Origin: Thermoplasmata archaeon
GTDB lineage: Archaea > Thermoplasmatota > E2 > DHVEG-1
Assembly (NCBI GenBank): GCA_003649845.1
Contig: QMTB01000068.1
Span: 1-7,699, forward strand
Reading direction: 5' to 3'
Length of the DNA stretch: 7,699 nucleotides
The position numbers and the translations under genes are program-made. Shown in pieces: positions 1-5,790 of the stretch; position 1 is the stretch's first letter; each line of letters begins with the position of its first letter. The notes under the pieces are model-generated. The model had not been told where the DNA came from. It made no database searches and was given only the letters and a program-made list of their open reading frames with translations.

Positions 1-3
1 CAT
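1..3 (-). other. Possible start codon of a third gene in the eno-serA operon (rest outside window)
   Basis: Read on the minus strand, the serA stop codon is followed by 12 bases and then an ATG that occupies the last three bases available. An AAGGA element lies only 3 bases before this ATG (plus positions 7-11), which is a close, weak match to a ribosome binding site. The tight spacing resembles the 15-base gap between enolase and serA, so a further co-transcribed gene is plausible. No coding sequence beyond the start codon is present, so nothing can be said about its product. Confidence 0.3.
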
Positions 4-15
4 AATTCCTTAACC

Positions 16-969
16 TTATTTTTCCATTAGTTTTCTATTAACCCAGTAATCAGGTGTTTCTCCTTTAAGAGTTTTTATTACTTGTTCTGCACATACTGTT
101 CCAGCTCTTATCTGTCCTTCTATAGTACTAGCACCTAGATGGGGTGTAGCTACGAGGTTTTCTAGACTAAATAATGGATTATCTACAGGTGGTTCCTTTT
201 CAAATACATCTAAAGCTGCACCAGCTATTTTTTTATCTTTTAAAACATCATATAATGCATCTTCATCGATTATACCGCCTCTAGCACAGTTTATGATATA
301 GGCAGTAGGTTTCATATTCTCTAACATCTCAGCATTAATAAGATGATGAGTTTCCCTAGTATGCGGTAGATGGAGAGAGATATAATCTGCTTTACTCATT
401 AGATCTTTTAATTCATCTATCTTTTCTATACCATACTTCTCTAAATCTTCTTTAGATAAAAAAGGGTCATAGCCGATTATCTTCATATTAAATGCCTTAG
501 CTAACTCAGCTGTTTTTCTACCGATATTACCGCATCCAACTAATCCAAGGGTTTTACCATGAAGCTCTACTCCTTTCAATTTCTTCTTCTCCCATCTACC
601 CTGTTTCATAGTGGAATCAGCGATAGTTAGATGTCTAGATAGAGATAACATATGAGCGATGGCTAACTCTGCTACGCTAATAGTTGCACCAGTTGGTGCA
701 TTCACAACTTTTATACCATGTTTAGAAGCGGTTTCAATATCTATATTATCGACACCTATACCTGCTCTTCCGATAACCTTTAGATTCTCAGCATTCTCTA
801 TTATATCAGATGTAACCTTTGTTCTACTTCTAACTATGAGAGCATCATATCTTCGGATATTCTCCAATAGCTCATCGTGTTCCATCTCCTTAAAGGTTAC
901 ATCCATTCCCTCTTTTTTCAGCAATTCAATAGCTTCATCTGCTATTTTATCTGTTACAAGTATTTTCAT
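16..969 (-). CDS. serA: D-3-phosphoglycerate dehydrogenase, short form without ACT domain
   Basis: This 317-residue protein belongs to the D-isomer-specific 2-hydroxyacid dehydrogenase family and most likely oxidises 3-phosphoglycerate to 3-phosphohydroxypyruvate with NAD, the first step of phosphorylated serine synthesis in the cytosol. The substrate-binding part carries VRSRTKVT (about 46-53) and GRAGIGVDNID (68-78). The Rossmann fold has the glycine motif G145-C-G147-N-I-G150 with an acidic D168 after the second strand, favouring NAD over NADP. The catalytic set is R230 (in NCARGG), E259 (in DVFEKEP) and H277 (in TPHLGAST). The chain ends just after the closing helix, so the C-terminal ACT or intervening domain that gives serine feedback in long enzymes is absent; short forms are known in other archaea. 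It sits 15 bases after enolase behind a strong Shine-Dalgarno site. A related hydroxyacid (glyoxylate or hydroxypyruvate) reductase is the main alternative. Confidence 0.9.
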   Translation of the reverse strand: MKILVTDKIADEAIELLKKEGMDVTFKEMEHDELLENIRRYDALIVRSRTKVTSDIIENAENLKVIGRAGIGVDNIDIETASKHGIKVVNAPTGATISVAELAIAHMLSLSRHLTIADSTMKQGRWEKKKLKGVELHGKTLGLVGCGNIGRKTAELAKAFNMKIIGYDPFLSKEDLEKYGIEKIDELKDLMSKADYISLHLPHTRETHHLINAEMLENMKPTAYIINCARGGIIDEDALYDVLKDKKIAGAALDVFEKEPPVDNPLFSLENLVATPHLGASTIEGQIRAGTVCAEQVIKTLKGETPDYWVNRKLMEK

Positions 970-977
970 ATCCTCAA

Positions 978-984
978 ACCTCCT
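978..984 (-). promoter_or_regulatory. Strong Shine-Dalgarno site for serA
   Basis: AGGAGGT on the minus strand starts directly after the enolase TAA stop (985-987) and is separated from the serA ATG by 8 bases, an optimal spacing. It fixes the serA start and indicates that serA is translated from a polycistronic message with enolase. It is the strongest ribosome binding site in the window. Confidence 0.85.
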
Positions 985-2274
985 TTATACTAGATGATCG
1001 ACTCTGAAATCTATACCTGGATATTCGGCATGCTCACCTAAATCTTCTTCTATTCTAAGAAGTTGATTATATTTAGCGCATCTATCGCTTCTAGCAGGGG
1101 CACCAGTTTTAATCTGGCCTGCACTTGTACCAACTACTAGATCTGCTATAAAATTATCTTCTGTTTCACCGCTTCTATGACTTACTATAGCTGTCCAACC
1201 TTCATCATGGGCCATTTTTATTGCATCAAGAGTTTCAGTAAGAGTACCTATTTGATTTAATTTTATAAGTACAGAATTAGCAGCTTGTAATTCTATACCT
1301 TTCTTTATACGTTTAGTATTAGTTACAAATAGGTCATCACCTACAATCTGAATATCAGATCCTAGTTTATCTGTAAGTTCTACCCATCCATCCCAGTCAT
1401 CCTCTGCAAGACCATCTTCTATACTTACAATTGGATAGGTTTTACATAACTCTACATAGAAATCTATTAACTCTCCACTGGTATAGGTTTTATCTCCAAT
1501 TTTATATACACCATCATGGAAGAATTCACTTGAAGCAGGATCTAAAGCTATCTTCATATCATTTTCATAACCTGCATTTTCAGCTGCTTTCAACATTAAA
1601 TCCAATCTATCATTAACATTTTTAAGTTCAGCAGGAGCGAAACCTCCTTCATCTCCTATAAGTATACCCGTTGCACCAAAACGTTTCTTCAATAACATAG
1701 CTAGATGATGATATGTTTCAGATACCATTCTTATGCCTTCTCTAAAAGTTTTTGCACCAGTTGGCATGAACATATGTTCTTGTATTGAATTCTCTTGACC
1801 CGCGTGTTTACCTCCATTGATTACATTGCACATGGGAACAGGCATAAGATGGGGTATTACTCCATATAGTTCTCCTATATATTCGTATAGATGAATATTT
1901 TTTGCTGCAGCACCTGCTTTTGCTATAGCCATAGAAACAGGTAGAATAGCATTTGCACCGAGTTTACTCTTATTTTCTGTACCATCGAGTTTAATCATAA
2001 TATTATCTATACGTTCTTGATATAAACAGCTTAACCCTATGATCTTTGGGGCGATTATCTTATTTACATTTTCTACTGCTTTCAAAGTACCTTTACCTAG
2101 ATATCTATTCTTATCATTGTCTCTAAGTTCTACTGCTTCGTGACTACCTGCACTTGCACCACTGGGTGTCATAGCTCGAAATACACCATTTTCTGTAGTT
2201 ACTTCAACCTCTACTGTTGGGTTACCTCTAGAATCTAAAATTTCTCTCGCCTTTATTTTCTTAATCTCGGACAT
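985..2274 (-). CDS. eno: Enolase (phosphopyruvate hydratase)
   Basis: The 429-residue enzyme interconverts 2-phosphoglycerate and phosphoenolpyruvate in cytosolic glycolysis and gluconeogenesis; the length is normal for the family. The N-terminal domain begins with the typical EILDSRGNPTVEVEV and carries the active-site loop PSGASAG (37-43). In the barrel domain I see H157 (NGGKHAG), the catalytic acid E209 (GDEGGFAP), magnesium ligands D245, E286 and D313, the catalytic base K338 (LIKLNQIGTLTE), H366-R367-S368 (SHRSGETED) and K389 (GQIKTGAPARSDR). All essential catalytic positions are therefore present. One oddity is Ala42 where the loop usually has Thr (GASTG). The start chosen gives the standard N-terminus. 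It is the first gene of a minus-strand unit leading into serA, and it diverges from the slipin gene. Confidence 0.98.
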   Translation of the reverse strand: MSEIKKIKAREILDSRGNPTVEVEVTTENGVFRAMTPSGASAGSHEAVELRDNDKNRYLGKGTLKAVENVNKIIAPKIIGLSCLYQERIDNIMIKLDGTENKSKLGANAILPVSMAIAKAGAAAKNIHLYEYIGELYGVIPHLMPVPMCNVINGGKHAGQENSIQEHMFMPTGAKTFREGIRMVSETYHHLAMLLKKRFGATGILIGDEGGFAPAELKNVNDRLDLMLKAAENAGYENDMKIALDPASSEFFHDGVYKIGDKTYTSGELIDFYVELCKTYPIVSIEDGLAEDDWDGWVELTDKLGSDIQIVGDDLFVTNTKRIKKGIELQAANSVLIKLNQIGTLTETLDAIKMAHDEGWTAIVSHRSGETEDNFIADLVVGTSAGQIKTGAPARSDRCAKYNQLLRIEEDLGEHAEYPGIDFRVDHLV

Positions 2275-2313
2275 AATCTTTTCCCCATTGTCAGAAAGGT
2301 ATGATTTTCCACC

Positions 2314-2321
2314 TAATAAAA
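2314..2321 (-). promoter_or_regulatory. Candidate TATA box of the eno-serA operon
   Basis: On the minus strand this reads TTTTATTA. Its centre lies about 43 bases from the enolase ATG. With the usual archaeal TATA-to-start distance of about 25 bases, transcription would begin near 2292 and give a leader of roughly 15-20 bases. That leader holds a GGGG run but no convincing Shine-Dalgarno match. A second candidate is the TATA-like stretch at 2339-2347, which would give a longer leader. This is position and composition evidence only. Confidence 0.45.
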
Positions 2322-2358
2322 GTGTTCCTTTTAAGCAAAATTATATGTAGAAACACTT
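2320..2358. repeat. 7-bp inverted repeat in the eno/slipin divergent promoter
   Basis: AAGTGTT at 2320-2326 is matched exactly on the opposite strand by AACACTT at 2352-2358. The arm centres are 32 bp apart, about three helical turns, so both arms would lie on one face of the DNA. The TATA-like AATTATATG (2339-2347) sits in the middle, and the left arm touches the candidate enolase TATA box. This geometry suits an operator for a dimeric or looping regulator acting on both directions. It is inferred from one sequence and could arise by chance in AT-rich DNA. Confidence 0.35.
2339..2347 (+). promoter_or_regulatory. Candidate TATA box of the slipin-nfeD unit
   Basis: AATTATATG is preceded by an A-rich stretch. 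Its centre is about 52 bases before the slipin ATG, which would place transcription start near 2368-2370 and leave a leader of about 25 bases containing the GGTGAG ribosome binding site. It is the best TATA match in the right position, but weaker than the boxes upstream of the nuclease and transporter genes. Confidence 0.5.
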
Positions 2359-2384
2359 AAGAAGAGAATTTTTGTTTGTATTTT

Positions 2385-2390
2385 GGTGAG
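2385..2390 (+). promoter_or_regulatory. Shine-Dalgarno site for the slipin gene
   Basis: GGTGAG matches the GGTGA complement of the archaeal 16S rRNA 3' end and lies 4 bases before the ATG at 2395. It supports this start codon, which also gives an N-terminus beginning directly with the membrane segment expected for a slipin. Confidence 0.7.
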
Positions 2391-2394
2391 ATAA

Positions 2395-3156
2395 ATGATA
2401 GAATATATCATTATTCTAGTAGTAATATTCCTGTTATTGCTGCTATCATCTGCAATAAAAATTATGCCAGAGTATCAGAGAATAGTGGTATTTAGATTAG
2501 GTAGACTACAAGGTATCAAAGGACCTGGACTTGTTTTAATTATACCAATCATTGATAGATATATTAAGATAGATTTAAGAACTAGGGTTATAGATGTACC
2601 TAAACAGAGGATAATAACAGAGGATAATGTAACTGTTGATGTAGATGCAGTGGTTTATTTTAGAGTAGTTGATCCTCAGAAAGCTATTGTAGAAGTACAG
2701 AGATATGATGTTGCAACTAGTTTACAGGCACAAACTACGCTTAGAGATGTTTTAGGCAGACAAAATCTTGATGATCTACTTTCCAACCGTGAAGAACTCA
2801 ACAAAAACCTACAAGAAATCATTGATACAGCTACAGATCCATGGGGTATTAAAGTATCTGCTGTTACAATAAGAGATGTATCTCTACCTGAAAGTATGCT
2901 TAGAGCAATGGCTAAACAAGCAGAAGCTGAAAGAGAGAGACGTTCAAGAATCATTATGGCCGATGGAGAATATCAAGCATCTAGGAAAATGGCAGAAGCT
3001 GCAAAACTATATGAGGAAACACCTATGGCCATGCGTTTAAGGGAACTTCAAACCCTCGCAGAGATAGCAAGAGAAGGTAACCTTATAGTAGTACCAGGTG
3101 GAGATATAGGTGGAGTAGCAGGTATAGCAAGTGCATTAGATAAAAAGAAAAAATGA
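2395..3156 (+). CDS. Stomatin-like membrane protein (slipin, SPFH/Band 7 domain)
   Basis: This 253-residue protein has one N-terminal hydrophobic segment (about 3-21) followed by an SPFH domain (about 22-190). Typical slipin stretches are EYQRIVVFRLGR (26-37), GPGLVLIIPIID (43-54), the strand pair around VIDVPKQ (65-71), DPWGIKV (148-154) and LPESMLRAMAKQAEAERERR (164-183), where the coiled-coil helix begins. The C-terminal part contains the hydrophobic NLIVVPGG (229-236) and ends in four lysines. Slipins form large membrane-bound oligomers that scaffold microdomains; the exact archaeal role is not established. Its stop overlaps the start of the NfeD protease gene, and in Pyrococcus the partner protease cleaves stomatin in its C-terminal hydrophobic region, so this protein is probably the substrate of its neighbour. 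Length is normal for a slipin. HflC/HflK-type proteins are a less likely alternative given the NfeD neighbour. Confidence 0.93.
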   Translation: MIEYIIILVVIFLLLLLSSAIKIMPEYQRIVVFRLGRLQGIKGPGLVLIIPIIDRYIKIDLRTRVIDVPKQRIITEDNVTVDVDAVVYFRVVDPQKAIVEVQRYDVATSLQAQTTLRDVLGRQNLDDLLSNREELNKNLQEIIDTATDPWGIKVSAVTIRDVSLPESMLRAMAKQAEAERERRSRIIMADGEYQASRKMAEAAKLYEETPMAMRLRELQTLAEIAREGNLIVVPGGDIGGVAGIASALDKKKK

Positions 3157-4490
3157 GACAGATAATTCTTCTACTAGTCTTCCTCTTTCTTATACCAATT
3201 TCACAGTTTACAGTAGATGCATCTTCCTCTAAAATTCTAGTAGTTGAACTATCTGGGACAATAGATCAATCGGCATTAGAACTAGTTAATCAAGGTATAA
3301 GAGAAGCTAGAGATATAGATGCAGAGGTCATGATACTAATATTAAATACACCTGGAGGAGGGTTAAAGGAAACATTTGATATAGTTGAGTCTATCCAGGA
3401 AAGCTCTATACCTATAGTTGGCTATGTATACCCCGAGGGTTCTGCAGCATGGTCAGCTGGTACGTTCATACTATTAAACACTCATATAGCAGCAATGGCA
3501 GATCATACTGTTATAGGCTCGTGTCAGCCTGTTGAAATAACTATGAGTGGTGCTCAACCGGTTAATGATTCAAAAACTATCAATGCCCTAGTAGGGTGGA
3601 TTAAAGAGAGAGCAGCTATGTATGGTAGGAATTCTTCTGCTGCAGAACTTTTTATAATAGAGAATCTAAATGTTAATGCATCTCAAGCATATAAAATGGG
3701 TGTAATTGAGGTAGTTGCATCTAACCTAGATAGTCTTTTAGATGGCATAGATGGTCATACTGTTAATACATCTATAGGGATGGTAACCATTCATACGAGA
3801 AACGCATCTATAGTATGGTTTAAACCATCTATCGGTATACAGTTTCTAAAAATAGTATCAGACCCAATGATTACCTCTCTACTTTTCATGTTAGGAGTAT
3901 TCGCTTTAATATTCGGTATCTCTGTTCCAGGACATGGAGCAGAGGTCTTTGGAGTAATAGCAATACTACTATCTCTACTAGGTTCAGGATTTAACGTATC
4001 TAATCTCAGCATCATCTTTATAATCCTTGGATCTATACTACTATTAATAGAATTACTAGTTACACCTGGATTTGGTATAGTGGGAATAGGAGGTTTAATA
4101 TGTATATTTATAGGATCTATACTACTTATACCTACTTATACCCCTCCTAGAGAATGGATAGTATCTGCTGAATGGGTTAATACTTTTATAGTACTTATTC
4201 TAGTAGCTACAGCCTTAATAGCTGTTTTCTTTTTATTTCTATTATACAAGGTTCTTCAGATTAGGAAAAAGAAAAAAGTTGTTGGAGTACTAATAGGAGA
4301 GACAGCTGTTACAGTTGATCCCCTACAACCTGGTAATATAGGTTTTATAAGATTTAAAAGTGAATTATGGCAAGCTAAAAGCGATGTATATATTCCAAAG
4401 GATACAAAAGTTGTTATAGTTGAAAAAGATGGGGTTATACTTAAGGTTAAACCCTTCGAACAAGGAAAGCAAAAATTAATCAACTCCTAA
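3153..4490 (+). CDS. nfeD: NfeD family membrane serine protease (long form, ClpP/STOPP class)
   Basis: The 445-residue protein is a full-length NfeD. A signal peptide or N-terminal anchor (about 3-18) precedes a ClpP/crotonase-fold protease domain (about 26-225) placed outside the membrane. NTPGGG (65-70) forms the oxyanion-type loop, S101 in AAWSAGT is the nucleophile and K141 is the general base, matching Ser97 and Lys138 of Pyrococcus 1510-N. About four to five membrane segments follow (roughly 238-258, 263-280, 285-304, 306-327 and 342-367). A lysine-rich turn (371-375) leads to the C-terminal NfeD OB-fold domain (about 376-437), with GETAVTVDPLQPGNIGF as its first strands. The gene overlaps the slipin stop codon by ATGA and lacks a Shine-Dalgarno site of its own, so its translation is probably coupled. 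It likely cleaves the slipin and controls its assembly. The active-site dyad appears intact. Confidence 0.95.
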   Translation: MRQIILLLVFLFLIPISQFTVDASSSKILVVELSGTIDQSALELVNQGIREARDIDAEVMILILNTPGGGLKETFDIVESIQESSIPIVGYVYPEGSAAWSAGTFILLNTHIAAMADHTVIGSCQPVEITMSGAQPVNDSKTINALVGWIKERAAMYGRNSSAAELFIIENLNVNASQAYKMGVIEVVASNLDSLLDGIDGHTVNTSIGMVTIHTRNASIVWFKPSIGIQFLKIVSDPMITSLLFMLGVFALIFGISVPGHGAEVFGVIAILLSLLGSGFNVSNLSIIFIILGSILLLIELLVTPGFGIVGIGGLICIFIGSILLIPTYTPPREWIVSAEWVNTFIVLILVATALIAVFFLFLLYKVLQIRKKKKVVGVLIGETAVTVDPLQPGNIGFIRFKSELWQAKSDVYIPKDTKVVIVEKDGVILKVKPFEQGKQKLINS

Positions 4491-4493
4491 GCC

Positions 4494-4502
4494 TTTATAA
4501 AC
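4494..4502 (+). promoter_or_regulatory. TATA box for the beta-CASP nuclease-aRF1 unit
   Basis: TTTATAAAC is a textbook archaeal TATA element starting 3 bases after the nfeD stop codon. Its centre is 32 bases before the nuclease ATG, which predicts a start near 4524 and a leader of only about six bases. The message would then be almost leaderless, excluding the GGAG at 4517-4520 from the transcript. This suggests that the nuclease and aRF1 have a promoter separate from slipin-nfeD. Confidence 0.7.
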
Positions 4503-4512
4503 ATTAGGTTTA
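4498..4512. repeat. Short inverted repeat TAAAC-ATTAG-GTTTA overlapping the TATA box
   Basis: Two exact 5-base arms are separated by 5 bases. The left arm overlaps the TATA box at 4494-4502, so a bound protein could block TBP. The inner AAAC-N5-GTTT spacing is the same as in the dyad at 7041-7053. The arms are short and AT-rich, so chance occurrence is a real possibility. Confidence 0.25.
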
Positions 4513-4529
4513 ATACGGAGCTTACTATC

Positions 4530-5765
4530 ATGGAAGAGATAAATATTCGCTTTCTCGGTGGAAGTGATCGAGTAGGTAGTCTTGCATTACTTGCAGAAAT
4601 TGATAATCATAAATTCTTATTCGATTATGGTTTAACACCTAGTAAACCCCCAGAGTATCCTCTACCTGCTCCACCTGTAGATTTGGTTTTCCTATCACAT
4701 GCACATCTAGATCACTCTGGTATGATACCTGCTTTATGTGATAATGCTTCTCAAACAATTGTTACCACAGAGCTCACAGCGGAGATAAGCGATATTCTAC
4801 ATAAAGATACTGTTAAAATTGCAAAAGCAGATGGATATGCCATACCCTACTCACTTGGAGATATAAGGAGAGTACAACATTGTCTAAAAACCTTTAGACC
4901 CTCTCAAAGATATGAAATCGATGATATAGAAATTCGTTTTCATTCCTCAGGTCATATCCCTGGTTCACTAATGTTTGAACTACAAGGTTCAAGGAATATT
5001 CTATTTACAGGAGATCTCAATGTAACAGATACTAGACTTGTAAAAGGTTGTAAACCTATTCCATGTGAGATATTGTTTATGGAAGGAACATACGCTGGGA
5101 GAGAACATCAAAAAAGAGAAGAATTAGAGAAAGCCTTTATAGATAAAATTGAGGAGGTTATAAGTCGAGGAGGAAAAGTTATCTTACCAGCTTTTGCAGT
5201 TGCTCGATCACAAGAGCTACTTTTGATATTAAGAAAAAGTGGTTTTAATATATGGTTTGATGGAATGGGTAAAAAAGTCACCAAAGTTTATTTCAAATAT
5301 CCAAGATGTATAAGATCTATAGAAAATCTAAAGAAAGCTTTTGATTCAGTAAATCTTGTACACTCTGATCATGGAAGAAAACTAGCTTTAAATGGAGAAG
5401 TAATACTCACATCCAGTGGTATGATGGATGGTGGACCAGTGCTTTACTATATGAATAAACTGAAGAATGATATAAAAAGTGCGGTAATTTTAACAGGTTA
5501 TCAAATTGAAAATACAAATAGTAGACTACTTATAGAGGAGAAAAAACTGGATTTCTATGGTGTAATAGAACCTGTATACTGTGAGGTTGAATACTTTGAT
5601 TTCTCAGCTCATGCAGGTCATAGCGAACTGATAGATTTTGCTAAAAAATGTCATCCTGAGAAGATAGTTTTAATGCATAGCGATAACCGCCAAGCATTAG
5701 CAGAACCATTAAAAGATATAGCAGATGTTTACACTCCAAATAATGGAGAACCTATCTCTCTTTGA
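4530..5765 (+). CDS. Beta-CASP metallo-beta-lactamase nuclease, aCPSF2-like, without KH domains
   Basis: This 411-residue protein has the metallo-beta-lactamase fold with a beta-CASP insertion, so it is expected to be a zinc-dependent RNA endo- or 5'-exonuclease in the cytosol. The metal-binding motifs are H57-A-H59-L-D61-H62, H142 (SSGHIPGS) and D162 (FTGDLN). The beta-CASP motifs are A, E185 (MEGTYAG); B, H361 (DFSAHAGHSEL); and C, H383 (LMHSD). All nuclease ligands are present. The chain begins directly with the lactamase domain (IRFLGGSDRVG) and lacks the two KH domains of aCPSF1, so it fits the shorter aCPSF2 group of about 420 residues; an archaeal RNase J is the alternative. The usual GYQ-x-x-GT-x-GR helix start is altered to GYQIENTNSR (323-332). 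It has its own TATA box and lies 25 bases before aRF1. The gene ends with tandem stops TGA TAG. Confidence 0.88.
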   Translation: MEEINIRFLGGSDRVGSLALLAEIDNHKFLFDYGLTPSKPPEYPLPAPPVDLVFLSHAHLDHSGMIPALCDNASQTIVTTELTAEISDILHKDTVKIAKADGYAIPYSLGDIRRVQHCLKTFRPSQRYEIDDIEIRFHSSGHIPGSLMFELQGSRNILFTGDLNVTDTRLVKGCKPIPCEILFMEGTYAGREHQKREELEKAFIDKIEEVISRGGKVILPAFAVARSQELLLILRKSGFNIWFDGMGKKVTKVYFKYPRCIRSIENLKKAFDSVNLVHSDHGRKLALNGEVILTSSGMMDGGPVLYYMNKLKNDIKSAVILTGYQIENTNSRLLIEEKKLDFYGVIEPVYCEVEYFDFSAHAGHSELIDFAKKCHPEKIVLMHSDNRQALAEPLKDIADVYTPNNGEPISL

Positions 5766-5776
5766 TAGATGATTTT

Positions 5777-5783
5777 AAAGGTG
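5777..5783 (+). promoter_or_regulatory. Shine-Dalgarno site for aRF1
   Basis: AAAGGTG lies 7 bases before the aRF1 ATG (5791), within the 25-base gap after the nuclease stop. It supports the start and indicates translation from a shared message with the nuclease, since no separate TATA box with good spacing is visible in the gap. Confidence 0.65.
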
Positions 5784-5790
5784 TTATATT

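Noticed and set aside
659..997. 112-residue plus-strand open frame opposite serA
   Set aside because: It lies fully antisense to a gene with intact family motifs, has low-complexity Ser/Ile/Phe content typical of shadow frames, and has no ribosome binding site or family resemblance.
2676..2954. 92-residue minus-strand open frame inside the slipin gene
   Set aside because: It is a Ser/Leu-rich reverse-frame shadow of the SPFH coding region, with no promoter or Shine-Dalgarno support.
3450..3455. Trp100 next to the NfeD catalytic Ser101 as a possible active-site change
   Set aside because: Pyrococcus 1510-N has Ala there, but a WSAG arrangement is, to my knowledge, common in other NfeD proteins, so it does not signal altered chemistry.
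4516..4520. CGGAG as the ribosome binding site of the nuclease gene
   Set aside because: The strong TATA box at 4494-4502 predicts a transcript start near 4524, downstream of this element, so it is probably not in the message.
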